Positions 26,206-35,361 of a stretch of 64,000 bases of DNA are shown one piece after another (the stretch's first letter is position 1; every line of letters starts with the position of its first letter). The position numbers were made by a program, and so were the translations under genes. The notes beneath the pieces were generated by a model. The model worked only from the letters and a program-made list of their open reading frames with translations, was not told where the DNA came from and did no database searches. The DNA lies in assembly GCF_900109455.1 (NCBI RefSeq), contig NZ_FOAG01000006.1:62001-126000 (forward strand), read 5' to 3'. The DNA is from Roseovarius azorensis. GTDB taxonomy: Bacteria > Pseudomonadota > Alphaproteobacteria > Rhodobacterales > Rhodobacteraceae.

Positions 26206-27459
26206 TCAGCGCAGCGCGCGTCCCTTGAGGATCGCCTCGGGGCCGAATTTCGCGCGGATGAGATCGCTGGCCCGTTCCGCCCCCGCGCGTTTCGCGGCCT
26301 GCGGATCCAGCAGATCGCCGGATCGGTCCGCCCCGGCCTCTGGACCCAGATCGGACAGTCCTACCCCGATCAACCGCCAGGCCATGCCTTGCGGCACATG
26401 ATCCATCAGACCGCGCGCCGTGCGGTACAGCGTATCGGTCAGCTGTGTGGCCTCGTGCAGCACCTGCCGCCGGGTGACCAGCCCATGGTCGGCGCGCTTG
26501 AGCTTGAGCGTGACCACGCGCCCGGCGATGCCCCTGGCCTTGGCGCGGTCCGCCACCTTTTCCGACAGCCGCCACAGATGCCCGTCGAGCAAGTCGGGAT
26601 CGCTCGTATCCTCGAAAAACGTCGTCTCGTGCGAGATCGACTTGACCGGCGCATTGGGCGAAACACGGCGCATATCCTCGCCACGCGCCAGATGCCAGAG
26701 CCGGTGGCCCATCGACCCGAACCGCGCCGTCAGATCCGTGCGATCCCACCGCAGCAGGTCGGCAAAGCTGCGGATCCCGGACCCGTGCAGCGCATTCAGC
26801 GTCGATTGCCCCACACCCCAGATCAGGCTGACCGGGCGCTCGCGCAGGAAATCCGCCGTCTCCGCGACGCCGATCACCGAGAACCCGTGCGGCTTGTCGA
26901 GATCCGAGGCGATCTTGGCGAGAAACTTGTTGTGGCTGAGACCGATGGAACCGGTCACCCCCAATTCATTCCGCATCCGACGCACCAGCCGCGCCAGCAT
27001 CACGGCAGGCGGCGCACCATGCAGTCGCCCGGTGCCGGTGAGATCAATAAAGGCCTCGTCCAGCGAGAGCGGCTCGACGGCGGGCGTGAGATCAAGCATC
27101 ATCGCTCGGATCGCGCGTGATACCTCGGCATAAAGCGCCATCCGGGGTTTGAGCACGACGGCATCCGGGCACAGCCGGAGCGCCTGAAACATCGGCATCG
27201 CCGAGCGCACGCCGCGAATGCGCGCAATATAGCAGGCAGTCGAAACCACCCCGCGCCGCCCGCCACCGATGATCAGCGGCTTGTCCGCAAGCGCCGGATT
27301 GTCGCGCTTCTCGACACTGGCATAGAAGGCGTCGCAATCCATATGCGCGATCGACAGGCTGAATATCTCGTCATGCGAAACCACGCGCGGGCTGCCGCAG
27401 GCGGGACAACGCGCGGTAGTGTCGAACTGGCAAAGACATTCGCGACAGAGGCTGGGCAT
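26206..27459 (-). CDS. dinB: DNA polymerase IV (Y family) with N-terminal zinc ribbon
   Basis: The 417-residue translesion polymerase has the metal-binding motifs MDCDAFYASVE (about residues 40-50) and SLDEAFIDLTG, then SIGLSHNKFLAKIASD and thumb motifs WGVGQSTLNALHGSGI, with a little-finger domain at the C-terminus. An added N-terminus holds five cysteines (C5, C8, C10, C18, C21; CRECLCQF and CPACGSP), which look like a small zinc ribbon. E. coli DinB lacks this. The C-terminus has no clear beta-clamp motif that I can point to. It converges with the formylglutamate hydrolase gene, 6 bases apart. Confidence 0.92.
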   Translation of the reverse strand: MPSLCRECLCQFDTTARCPACGSPRVVSHDEIFSLSIAHMDCDAFYASVEKRDNPALADKPLIIGGGRRGVVSTACYIARIRGVRSAMPMFQALRLCPDAVVLKPRMALYAEVSRAIRAMMLDLTPAVEPLSLDEAFIDLTGTGRLHGAPPAVMLARLVRRMRNELGVTGSIGLSHNKFLAKIASDLDKPHGFSVIGVAETADFLRERPVSLIWGVGQSTLNALHGSGIRSFADLLRWDRTDLTARFGSMGHRLWHLARGEDMRRVSPNAPVKSISHETTFFEDTSDPDLLDGHLWRLSEKVADRAKARGIAGRVVTLKLKRADHGLVTRRQVLHEATQLTDTLYRTARGLMDHVPQGMAWRLIGVGLSDLGPEAGADRSGDLLDPQAAKRAGAERASDLIRAKFGPEAILKGRALR

Positions 27460-27696
27460 GACGCGCGCAGTCTAGCGCGTTCCAGATCCGTTTGCAGCCA
27501 CGACGCTGGTGCTGCGGAATAAATCTGTGGTCCGGAGAAGACGCGGAGTGTCAGTGGCGGGGGATTTTCATCGGCACGGTCGCCCCGTCGCGCACTGCGG
27601 TCGTGGGATCGGCCCGCAACGGATGGCCGGTTCCGACAGACAGGTAAGACTTCTGACCGAAAAGGCAGAACTTCGTGGCGCTTTTCAGGAAGAATT

Positions 27697-27772
<76 letters not shown>

Positions 27773-27777
27773 AAGAT

Positions 27778-27797
27778 CACGGCCCCTGTGGGCCGTG
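27778..27797. terminator. Hairpin between the FYDLN-acid gene and tRNA-Ala
   Basis: An 8-bp perfect stem CACGGCCC/GGGCCGTG with loop CTGT lies 62 bases after the acidic-protein stop and 6 bases before the tRNA 5' end. No T-run follows. It could end the upstream message or act in processing of the tRNA precursor. Confidence 0.45.
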
Positions 27798-27858
27798 CGC
27801 TGCTGTCTAGGCAAAGCCGCCTTCGGGATCAAGCAGAAAATCCCGCGCGCTGTGCGAT

Positions 27859-28182
27859 TCAGAGATCGCTGTCTTCCGAAGCGACATCCGCGATATCGTC
27901 CAGCGAGACATTCTCGTCTTCTTCGTCCTCGAGCAGATCGTCGTCGAGATCGACATCGACGTCATCATCGTCCAGCAGGTCGGTATCGTCATCCAGAACG
28001 CTGGTCTTCAGTTTCTTGGTTTCCGCATCTTCTGCATCCGGCATCATCGAGCGGGTCTTGCCACTGGCAATCTCCACCACGTTGCCGGTGTAGGGGCTGA
28101 TGATCGGACTCTTGTTCAGGTCGTAAAACCGTTTTCCCGTGGTCGGGCACAGGCGTTTGACGCCCCATTCTGCCTTGGGCAT
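27859..28182 (-). CDS. TIGR02300-family FYDLN-acid protein
   Basis: The 107-residue protein has the alphaproteobacterial domain KRLCPTTGKRFYDLNKSPIISPYTG (residues about 10-34), which resembles a degenerate zinc ribbon, and a C-terminal half that is extremely acidic, with runs of aspartate and glutamate from about residue 65 on. The function of the family is not established. Acidic low-complexity tails suggest binding to basic proteins or nucleic-acid-binding surfaces. GGGGA precedes ATG 28182. It is divergent from the metallopeptidase-like gene. Confidence 0.9.
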   Translation of the reverse strand: MPKAEWGVKRLCPTTGKRFYDLNKSPIISPYTGNVVEIASGKTRSMMPDAEDAETKKLKTSVLDDDTDLLDDDDVDVDLDDDLLEDEEDENVSLDDIADVASEDSDL

Positions 28183-28295
28183 GGATGATCCCCTTTGAAT
28201 CTCTGGTCTTGCCGATGATCCGCGCCACCTGCCATAACAATTCACAGCTGTCAAAGGCTTTGAAGCGGCGCGCTGTTTGTCAATCAGGAGGGCAT

Positions 28296-28988
28296 ATGGG
28301 CCATCACGTTCTTGTCGGCAACCCCCCTGTTGAACTATGCCTGCGCAGGTCACCGCGTGCGCGGCGGATTTCCCTGCGTGTATCCGGGCTTGACGGGCGT
28401 GTGACGCTGACTGTGCCACGCGGTGTGGCCGACTCCGAGGCGCTGGAATTCGCCCGTTCCAGGGGCGATTGGCTGCGGGCGCAGCTGGCGGGCAGGGCCG
28501 AGTCGGCTCGTATCGGATACGGGGTGCATATCCCTCTGGAGGGACAGGTGATGCGAATCGCTCAGGGGGCTGGCCGCAGGATCATTCCCGAGGGCGATCA
28601 ACTCCTGGTGCCGGGCCCCGCCGAAATGATGGCGGCGCGCCTGCAAGGCTGGCTGCGGGCCCGTGCCCGCGACCGGCTGGCGACCGTCTCTGACCGCTAT
28701 GCCGCGTGTCTCGGACGGCGCTACACCCGGCTTGCGCTGCGCGACACGCGGTCGCGGTGGGGGTCGTGTTCGTCAACCGGAGCGCTCAGCTATTCGTGGC
28801 GGCTGATCATGGCCCCGCCCGAGGTGCTCGATTATGTGGCGGCGCATGAGGTGGCGCATCTGGCCGAGATGAACCATTCCGCCGCCTTCTGGGCCGTCGT
28901 GGCGCGGTTGCTGCCGGATTATGCCGCTCCGCGCGCCTGGCTGCGGCGCGAGGGGGCGCAGTTGCATCGCTATCGTTTCGGCGATTGA
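28296..28988 (+). CDS. YgjP-like metallopeptidase-domain protein (DUF45, M48 clan)
   Basis: The 230-residue protein carries the HExxH zinc motif in AAHEVAHLAEMNHSAAFW, with the third ligand expected in that MNH region, and RDTRSRWGSCSSTGALSYSW, typical of YgjP/DUF45 proteins. The N-terminus has ARRISLRVSGLDGRVTLTVPRG. AGGAGG lies just before ATG 28296, so the longer upstream frame is not used. Family members are thought to be peptidases, but few are characterised. Confidence 0.9.
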   Translation: MGHHVLVGNPPVELCLRRSPRARRISLRVSGLDGRVTLTVPRGVADSEALEFARSRGDWLRAQLAGRAESARIGYGVHIPLEGQVMRIAQGAGRRIIPEGDQLLVPGPAEMMAARLQGWLRARARDRLATVSDRYAACLGRRYTRLALRDTRSRWGSCSSTGALSYSWRLIMAPPEVLDYVAAHEVAHLAEMNHSAAFWAVVARLLPDYAAPRAWLRREGAQLHRYRFGD

Positions 28989-29018
28989 CCGGTACGGGAT
29001 TTGTGATCACATAGACGA

Positions 29019-29666
29019 ATGTTGCTGCCTCCGCGCCCCGATCCCTCGCCCTCTGCGCATGACCGCGTTTACCGCGGTCTGCGGTCGCGGATCATGCATG
29101 GCGAGATCGCCCCCGGTCAGGCGCTGACCTTGCGCGGCATCGGCGCGGAATTCGGCGTGTCGATGACGCCCGCGCGCGAGGCGGTGCGCCGCCTGTCGGC
29201 CGAGGGCGCGCTGACGATCTCAAGCTCGGGCCGGGTCAGCACACCGGAACTCAACAACGAGCGGATCGAGGAACTGGCCGCGTTGCGTTCACTGATCGAG
29301 GTGGAACTGGCCAGCCGCGCGCTGCCGCGCGCGCATATTGCCCTGATCGACCGGTTGCAGAGCATCAATGCCCGCGTCGCCGAGGATATCGCCCGGCAGG
29401 ATGCGGTGGCCTATATCCGGCGCAATCTGGAATTTCACCGCACGCTCTACCTGCGTGCTCAGGCCCCCGCGATGCTGGCCATGGCTGAAACCGTCTGGTT
29501 GCAACTTGGCCCCACCATGCGCGCGCTCTACGGGCGGCTTCGGCGCAAGGATCCACCGCATTATCACCGGCTGATCATCGCGGCGCTCAAGGCCGGCGAT
29601 GAACCCAGCCTTCGGCTCGCTGTGCGCTCGGACGTGACCCAGGGCCTCAAGATGCTGGTGGGTTAA
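29019..29666 (+). CDS. GntR-family regulator with FCD domain
   Basis: The 215-residue protein has an N-terminal GntR winged helix (LRSRIMHGEIAPGQALTLRGI, MTPAREAVRRLSAEGAL) and a C-terminal helical FCD effector domain with metal-type histidines (FHRTLYL, YHRLIIAAL). It is transcribed alone, 30 bases after the metallopeptidase, and converges with accA. The target is not evident; FCD regulators usually respond to small carboxylic acids. Confidence 0.9.
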   Translation: MLLPPRPDPSPSAHDRVYRGLRSRIMHGEIAPGQALTLRGIGAEFGVSMTPAREAVRRLSAEGALTISSSGRVSTPELNNERIEELAALRSLIEVELASRALPRAHIALIDRLQSINARVAEDIARQDAVAYIRRNLEFHRTLYLRAQAPAMLAMAETVWLQLGPTMRALYGRLRRKDPPHYHRLIIAALKAGDEPSLRLAVRSDVTQGLKMLVG

Positions 29667-29727
29667 AGAAATTTCAGAAAAAGTTGATAGACTTATTCGG
29701 TTCGAAATTGAGCCAGATCATAAAGCT

Positions 29728-30690
29728 CTAGGCCGCCAGCCCCTTTGCTCCCATCTTCAGGAATTTCTCGCGGCGGTCCCGGATCAGGGCGGCGCGGTCC
29801 TTTTTTGCCAGGTCGCCCAGCATCGCCTTGAGGCTCTTGCCGACGGCGGTGATGGCGCGGGCCCGGTCCCGATGGGCGCCGCCCAGCGGCTCGTCGATGA
29901 TCCGGTCGGCAACGCCCAGCTTGATCAGATCCTGCGCCGTCAGGCGCAGCGCTTCGGCGGCTTCGCGCATCTTCTCGGCATCCTTCCACAGGATGCTGGC
30001 ACAGCCCTCGGGAGAGATCACCGAATAGACGGAATGTTCCAGCATCGCCACCCGGTTGGCGCTGGCAAAGGCCACGGCGCCGCCCGATCCGCCCTCGCCG
30101 ATAATCACAGAGACCAGCGGCACGCCGATCTGAAGGCAGGTTTCGGTGGCCCGTGCGATAGCCTCGGATTGCCCGCGCTCCTCGGCGCCCTTGCCGGGAT
30201 AGGCGCCGGGCGTGTCCACCAGCGTGATCACCGGCAGGCCGAACCGGTCGGCCATCTGCATCAGCCGCACCGCCTTGCGATAGCCCTCGGGGCGGGCCAT
30301 GCCGAAATTGCGGGTGATGCGGCTCTTGGTGTCATTCCCCTTTTCATGGCCGATCACCATCACGGGCCGGTCGTCGAAACGGGCGAGACCGCCCATCACC
30401 GCCTCATCCTCGCCAAAGGTGCGGTCGCCGGCGAGGGGCGTGTATTCGGCAAAGAGCGCCTCGATGTAGTCGCGGCAATGCGGCCGGTCGGGATGCCGGG
30501 CAACCTGGCATTTGCGCCATGGCGAGAGGTTCTTGTAGAGATCGCGCAAGAGATCCGCAGCCTTGCGGTCAAGCGCGCCCGCCTCGGCCTCGACATCCAT
30601 CCCGGCATTCGAGCGCGCCAGGGCGCGCAACTCTTCGGCCTTGCCTTCAATCTCGGCCAGCGGCTTTTCAAAGTCGAGGTAGTTGGTCAT
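29728..30690 (-). CDS. accA: Acetyl-CoA carboxylase carboxyltransferase subunit alpha
   Basis: The 320-residue alpha subunit of the carboxyltransferase makes malonyl-CoA for fatty-acid synthesis together with AccD (33381-34316) and the biotin parts. It starts [19 protein letters not shown] and contains [43 protein letters not shown] and [10 protein letters not shown]. The length is normal. It is about 2.7 kb from accD, separated by the LysE/Lrp pair and folC. Confidence 0.96.
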   Translation of the reverse strand: MTNYLDFEKPLAEIEGKAEELRALARSNAGMDVEAEAGALDRKAADLLRDLYKNLSPWRKCQVARHPDRPHCRDYIEALFAEYTPLAGDRTFGEDEAVMGGLARFDDRPVMVIGHEKGNDTKSRITRNFGMARPEGYRKAVRLMQMADRFGLPVITLVDTPGAYPGKGAEERGQSEAIARATETCLQIGVPLVSVIIGEGGSGGAVAFASANRVAMLEHSVYSVISPEGCASILWKDAEKMREAAEALRLTAQDLIKLGVADRIIDEPLGGAHRDRARAITAVGKSLKAMLGDLAKKDRAALIRDRREKFLKMGAKGLAA

Positions 30691-30792
30691 CGCCTTGCGG
30701 TCTCCACGTTTGCCGTGGGGTTATATGGCCGGATGGGACGGATTTGCAATCACAACCGGGCCAGCGCGGCGCGCAGGGCAGCAGGGCAATCG

Positions 30793-31389
30793 TCACGCGG
30801 GCAGAAGAACCGGGATCAAGGTGGCAACCAGAAGGGCGGCCATGATCCAGTTGAATATGCGCAGGCGGGTCTGATCCTTGAGCAGGCGGCGGAGTTGTTG
30901 GCCAAGCACTGTCCAGCTGGTCGTGCTGATCGTCGATACCGCGACATAGACCCCCGCCACCCACAGCACTGCCGCCAGGTCGCGACCGGTGGCATAGAGC
31001 GTGATGGCCGACAGCGCCATGCTCCATGCCTTGGGATTTACCCATTGAAAGGCGGCGGATTGCAGGAAGGTCAACGGCCTCGTCTCTGCCATCGCCTCCT
31101 TGGGCGGGGCGGCATGGGCAATCTTCCACGCCAGGTAGAGCAGATACCCCACAGAGGCGATTTTCAGAATCGTGTAGCTGAGCGGCCAGAGGTCGAAGAT
31201 CTGCATCACCCCGAGGCCCACACAGGCCACCATGAGCGGAAAACCAAGCCCGATCCCCAACATATGGGGGATCGTGCGAGTAAACCCGAAATTCGTCCCC
31301 GAGGCCAGAAGCATGAGGTTATTGGGACCCGGCGTCATGACCGTGACAAAGGCGAATGTGGCGAGGGCGATAAGGATATCAGGTGTCAT
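30793..31389 (-). CDS. LysE/RhtB-family amino acid exporter
   Basis: The 198-residue membrane protein of the LysE superfamily has about six helices, with the typical start FVTVMTPGPNNLML and the segment FQWVNPKAWSMALSA. It would export an amino acid. I use ATG 31389 (MTPDILIALATF), since the 10 upstream residues are not family-like. It is divergent from an Lrp/AsnC regulator over an AT-rich gap, a common pair in which the regulator senses the exported amino acid. Confidence 0.9.
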   Translation of the reverse strand: MTPDILIALATFAFVTVMTPGPNNLMLLASGTNFGFTRTIPHMLGIGLGFPLMVACVGLGVMQIFDLWPLSYTILKIASVGYLLYLAWKIAHAAPPKEAMAETRPLTFLQSAAFQWVNPKAWSMALSAITLYATGRDLAAVLWVAGVYVAVSTISTTSWTVLGQQLRRLLKDQTRLRIFNWIMAALLVATLIPVLLPA

Positions 31390-31429
31390 ACGAGCAACCA
31401 TATGCGATAAACCGTGCATTTGAATTGCG

Positions 31430-31464
31430 TTTTATTGTGGAAGAGGAGATATTTTGCAATAAAA
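31430..31464. promoter_or_regulatory. AT-rich dyad between lysE-type and lrp-type genes
   Basis: TTTTATTG (31430-31437) and CAATAAAA (31457-31464) form an inverted repeat with a 19-base spacer in an unusually AT-rich stretch of this GC-rich window. This suits Lrp/AsnC-type binding and divergent promoters. The right arm ends 7 bases before the regulator ATG. Confidence 0.5.
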
Positions 31465-31471
31465 TATAGCC

Positions 31472-31915
31472 ATGGATAAAATAAGCGACCGTATATTGCA
31501 GGAGCTGACTCGCGACGGTCGGATCAGCAATCTGGACCTCGCGGACCGGGTGGGATTGTCGCCCTCGGCCTGTCTGCGGCGGGTGCAGGATCTCGAACGG
31601 CGCGGGGTGATCGCGGGCTATCGCGCGGTGCTGGATCGCGCGGCGCTTGGGGTGGGGTTCGTGGCCTATGTCACGGTTGGGCTCAACAGTCACACCAAGG
31701 CCAGTCAGGAGGCGTTCGAGCAGGCCATGGCGCGCGCGTCAGAGGTTGTAGAATGCCACAACATAACGGGGGCGGTGGAATATCTGCTGCGCGTCGAGGT
31801 GGCCGATCTGGTGGCCTACAAACGCTTTCACACCGATGTTCTGGGCACGCTGCCGCAGGTCAACGCGATCACGTCCTATGTGGTCATGGGCTCGCCCAAG
31901 GATGCGCGGGCGTGA
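31472..31915 (+). CDS. Lrp/AsnC-family transcriptional regulator
   Basis: The 147-residue protein has an N-terminal AsnC-type HTH (DKISDRILQELTRDGRISNLDLADRVGLSPSACLRR) and a C-terminal RAM ligand domain (CHNITGAVEYLLRVEVADL). It is divergent from the LysE-type exporter and is most likely its ligand-responsive activator, with autoregulation through the dyad between them. Confidence 0.93.
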   Translation: MDKISDRILQELTRDGRISNLDLADRVGLSPSACLRRVQDLERRGVIAGYRAVLDRAALGVGFVAYVTVGLNSHTKASQEAFEQAMARASEVVECHNITGAVEYLLRVEVADLVAYKRFHTDVLGTLPQVNAITSYVVMGSPKDARA

Positions 31916-32070
31916 GGGGTGAATGAAAGGGGGCCGTTCATCGGCCCCTCGATCACACCTGCCGCCGTTATCCGCTTGCCGTCATGCGCCGCGCGCGGCG
32001 CGGAAATCCCTGGTTGCTGTCACTATGGCGCAGCGGTTTGAATCGGTCAACAGGGCGAGTCGGGCGGGGG

Positions 32071-32107
32071 CATTCCGTACGGTTGAGGGCGCGAACCGTA
32101 CGGAATG
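32071..32107. terminator. Long perfect hairpin directly after folC
   Basis: A perfect 14-bp stem (32071-32084 with 32094-32107) closes a 9-base loop two bases beyond the folC stop on the minus strand. No T-run follows. It may block 3' exonucleases or help Rho-independent arrest of the accD-folC transcript; it also faces the end of the lrp-type gene. The 14-bp arm CATTCCGTACGGTT contains CCGTACGG, itself a palindrome. Confidence 0.6.
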
Positions 32108-32109
32108 GC

Positions 32110-33384
32110 TCAGCCGTTCTCGCGCAGGATGCCACCCGCGAGATAAAGCGAGCCGCAGATCAGGATGCGCGCCTCGGGGCACTGTCTGGCGATCCCGGTC
32201 ACCGCATCGAGCGCCGTTTCGGCGGTGGTCGCGGGCAGACCAGCGGCGCGGGCGGCCTCTGCGGTCACCTCTGCGGGCAGGGTGTTGGTCTCGCCGGGAA
32301 TCGACAGCGCGGTGAGCGAGGCGGCATGAGCCGCAAGCGGCCCGAGATAACCTGCGATGTCCTTGGTGTTGAGCATGCCGCAGACGAGATGCGTGGGACG
32401 CACAGGCAGCGAGGCCAGATGCCGGGCAAGCGCCTGACCGGCGGCAGCGTTGTGGCCGCCATCCAGCCAGATTTCGGCCTGAGGCGCGGCCTGAACCAGC
32501 GGGCCGGTTTTCAGCCTTTGCATGCGGGCAGGCCAGAAGGCGCGGGTGACGGCGGCCTCCAGCACATCGTCGCCCATATCGAGATAGCGCAGGGCGGCAA
32601 GGGCAGAACCGGCGTTTTCGATCTGATGCTGCCCCGGCAGGTTGGGCAGCGGCAGGTCGCGCAGCCCGGTTTCATCCTGATAGATCAGCCGCCCGTGTTC
32701 CTCATGGGCGTGCCAGTGCTGGCCATATGCGAGAAGTGGGGCGCCTAGGCGGGTGGCGGTGGTTTCGATCACCTCCAGCGCCTCATCCGGTTGGGGACCG
32801 ACAATGCAGGGCACGCGGCGCTTGATGATGCCAGCTTTTTCGCCTGCAATTCTGGTCAGCGTGTTGCCCAGATATTGCTCGTGGTCGATGGAAATGGGGG
32901 TGATGATGGTCAGCAGAGGCGCGTCGATCACGTTGGTGGCGTCAAGCCGCCCGCCGAGACCCACCTCCAGCAGCGTGAAATCGGCCGGGGTTCGGGCCAT
33001 GGCCAGAATCGCGGCGCAGGTGGTGATCTCGAAATAGGTGATCGGGTCAGAGCCGTTGGCGGCATAGCATTCGTCGAGAATGGCGGTCAGGTGGTCCTCT
33101 GCAATGAGTTCTCCGGCCAGCCGGATACGTTCGTGGAACCGCGCCAGATGCGGCGAGGTGTAGGCATGCACGGACTTGCCCGCCGCCTCGAGCCCGGCGC
33201 GGATCATCGCCTGTGTGCTGCCCTTGCCATTGGTGCCCGCAATATGGATCACCGGCGGCAGATCGTTCTGCGGATTGCCGAGCGCATCCAGCAGACGCCA
33301 GACGCGATCGAGCGTGAGGTCGATGATTTTCGGGTGCAGCGCCATCATCCGCGCGAGGATGACATCGGATGTGGACGCGCTCAT
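32110..33384 (-). CDS. folC: Bifunctional folylpolyglutamate synthase / dihydrofolate synthase
   Basis: The 424-residue Mur-ligase-type enzyme has P-loop [12 protein letters not shown] near residue 48, [31 protein letters not shown], and a C-terminal domain with [18 protein letters not shown]. It adds glutamate to dihydropteroate and to folates. Its start overlaps the accD stop by four bases, an arrangement (accD-folC) common in proteobacteria. Confidence 0.95.
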   Translation of the reverse strand: MSASTSDVILARMMALHPKIIDLTLDRVWRLLDALGNPQNDLPPVIHIAGTNGKGSTQAMIRAGLEAAGKSVHAYTSPHLARFHERIRLAGELIAEDHLTAILDECYAANGSDPITYFEITTCAAILAMARTPADFTLLEVGLGGRLDATNVIDAPLLTIITPISIDHEQYLGNTLTRIAGEKAGIIKRRVPCIVGPQPDEALEVIETTATRLGAPLLAYGQHWHAHEEHGRLIYQDETGLRDLPLPNLPGQHQIENAGSALAALRYLDMGDDVLEAAVTRAFWPARMQRLKTGPLVQAAPQAEIWLDGGHNAAAGQALARHLASLPVRPTHLVCGMLNTKDIAGYLGPLAAHAASLTALSIPGETNTLPAEVTAEAARAAGLPATTAETALDAVTGIARQCPEARILICGSLYLAGGILRENG

Positions 33385-34316
33385 TTCCTGCGGGCGTCCT
33401 TGGGCTGCTCCGCAGTCTTGGCGGGTTGCGTCACCTCGGGCGCGGGCAGGTCGCCCTTGATCGCGGGCGGCAGGTCGAGCAGCATCCGGGTGATGGTGAT
33501 CAGTTCCTCGCGCAGCTGGGTGCGGGGTGTCACCCGGTCAAGCATGCCGTGGTCGAGCAGGTATTCGGCGCGCTGAAAGCCCTCGGGCAGTTTCTCGCGG
33601 ATGGTCTGTTCGATCACGCGCGGCCCGGCAAAGCATATGAGCGCGCCTGGTTCGGCGATCTGGATATCGCCCAGCATGGCATAGGACGCGGTGACACCGC
33701 CGGTCGTGGGATGGGTCAGCACCACGATATAGGGCAGCCCGGCCTCGCGCAGCATCTGCACGGCGACGGTGGTGCGGGGCATCTGCATGAGGCTGAGAAT
33801 CCCCTCCTGCATGCGCGCGCCGCCTGCGGCGGAAAACAGGATAAGGGGGCGTTTGAGTTTCACCGCCGTCTCGGCGGCGGCGATGATGGCGTTGCCGACA
33901 TACATGCCCATCGACCCTGCCATGAACGAGAAGTCCTGTGCCGCAGCGACAATGGGGGTGCGCCCCATCTCGCCGGTGGCGACCAGCATCGCCTCCTTCT
34001 CGCCGGTCTGTTTCTGGGCGGCGCGCAGGCGGTCGGGATATTTCTTCTGGTCGCGGAAATGCAGTGGGTCGGGCGTGGGCAGGGGTACCTCTACCTCGGA
34101 GAACACGCCGCCGTCGAAGAGGGCGGTCAGTCGGGCGCGCGGCGAGATGGTCATGTGATGGCCGCAACTGGTGCAGACGTTGAGATTGTCGCTGAGTTCG
34201 CGGTGAAACAGCATGGTGCCGCAGGCGTCGCATTTGGACCAGAGGTTTTCCGGGATTTCACGGCGCGAGAAGATCGAGTTGATCCGCGGGCGCACGTAAT
34301 TGGTGATCCAGTTCAT
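33381..34316 (-). CDS. accD: Acetyl-CoA carboxylase carboxyltransferase subunit beta
   Basis: The 311-residue beta subunit has its zinc finger as C29, C32, C48 and C51 (KCDACG and CTSCGHHM), followed by the carboxyltransferase core with [12 protein letters not shown] and [19 protein letters not shown]. The C-terminal tail is proline-, lysine- and glutamate-rich and likely disordered. ATG 34316 fits the family start ([11 protein letters not shown]). It leads the accD-folC operon. Confidence 0.96.
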   Translation of the reverse strand: MNWITNYVRPRINSIFSRREIPENLWSKCDACGTMLFHRELSDNLNVCTSCGHHMTISPRARLTALFDGGVFSEVEVPLPTPDPLHFRDQKKYPDRLRAAQKQTGEKEAMLVATGEMGRTPIVAAAQDFSFMAGSMGMYVGNAIIAAAETAVKLKRPLILFSAAGGARMQEGILSLMQMPRTTVAVQMLREAGLPYIVVLTHPTTGGVTASYAMLGDIQIAEPGALICFAGPRVIEQTIREKLPEGFQRAEYLLDHGMLDRVTPRTQLREELITITRMLLDLPPAIKGDLPAPEVTQPAKTAEQPKDARRK

Positions 34317-34376
34317 CGGGCCGGTCCCTGCATTCGGTTTGCGCCCCCACATAAGCAGGGCGCGCGGGAAATGCAA

Positions 34377-35264
34377 TCAGCCGCGCAAGGCGAGGCGGAT
34401 TGCAAGCCAGCCACAGAGCAGGAACAGGAGGTCGGTGGGCATCATGGCGAGCACGGCGCCCTCGTCCTCCATCGTGAAGGGATAGGCATAGAGTGCCAGC
34501 CCGTCGAATTGCCCTTTGGGGGCGGCAATCAGGATGGCTCCGAAATTGTTGATGAAATGCAGTGCCGTTGCAGGCCCCAGCGTGCCGAAGCGCGCGGTCA
34601 GGTCGGCGGCGGCGAGGCCAAAGATGCTGGCCCATGCGACCACGAGCCAGGCGTTAGGGCCGAATGTGACCGCATCGAAATGCAGCACGCCAAAGACCAG
34701 CGACGGCAGCACCATCCACATGAGGGGCGAGGTAAAGCGGGCGGCAAGCTGGCTCTGGAGATAGCCGCGGAACACCAGTTCTTCGGCAAAGACCTGAAGA
34801 AAGAGGCCACAGAGCGCCAGTGGCAGGAATGTGGCCCAGCGGCCGAAGGCAAGGTTAGGTTCCGGCTCCAGCGGTTCCGGCATGGGGATCAGCAGGACTG
34901 CGCCGAACAGCAGGATCATCGCGATCAGGGCGCGGCTGAACTGGCGGGTGGCGGGTCCGATGGGGCCGATGGTGCTGATCAGCCCGCGTTTGTGCACGAC
35001 GCGCAGGGTGACGGCGAGCGCCACGATCAGGAGGCCGAAGGTCAGCAGATTGATCAGCACGCCCTCGGGGCTGGTGGCGCTGACAATGCCGGGGGAAATG
35101 CGCGCCCATGTCTCGGGTCCGGTGACGATGGGCAGCAGGCTGGCATAGCCGAGGCTGAGGCCCACAAAGAGCGGCACGCCAATGGCCATGCCGACCATGA
35201 GCCGACGCAGGCTGGCCGTGGCGCGCGCCGGGGCGATGAGGATTTCATGGGCGGCATATCGCAT
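34377..35264 (-). CDS. CPBP-family intramembrane metalloprotease
   Basis: The 295-residue membrane protein has about eight helices and the CPBP (Rce1/ABI) motifs: EELVFRGYL (motif 1), FGVLHFD (motif 2) and ALHFINN (motif 3). The family cleaves membrane or prenylated substrates, and some members act in bacteriocin immunity. The ATG at 35264 is chosen because the upstream part of the frame is not family-like. It precedes accD in the same direction by 60 bases. Confidence 0.88.
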   Translation of the reverse strand: MRYAAHEILIAPARATASLRRLMVGMAIGVPLFVGLSLGYASLLPIVTGPETWARISPGIVSATSPEGVLINLLTFGLLIVALAVTLRVVHKRGLISTIGPIGPATRQFSRALIAMILLFGAVLLIPMPEPLEPEPNLAFGRWATFLPLALCGLFLQVFAEELVFRGYLQSQLAARFTSPLMWMVLPSLVFGVLHFDAVTFGPNAWLVVAWASIFGLAAADLTARFGTLGPATALHFINNFGAILIAAPKGQFDGLALYAYPFTMEDEGAVLAMMPTDLLFLLCGWLAIRLALRG

Positions 35265-35361
35265 GGGCTGCAAGCTAGTCACAGGCGGGCGGTGTTGCAA
35301 TCGCCTTGCCCCCGCCGCGCCTCTGGCCTAGACCGATTTCAGCAAATCCGGGAGGCCTCTC

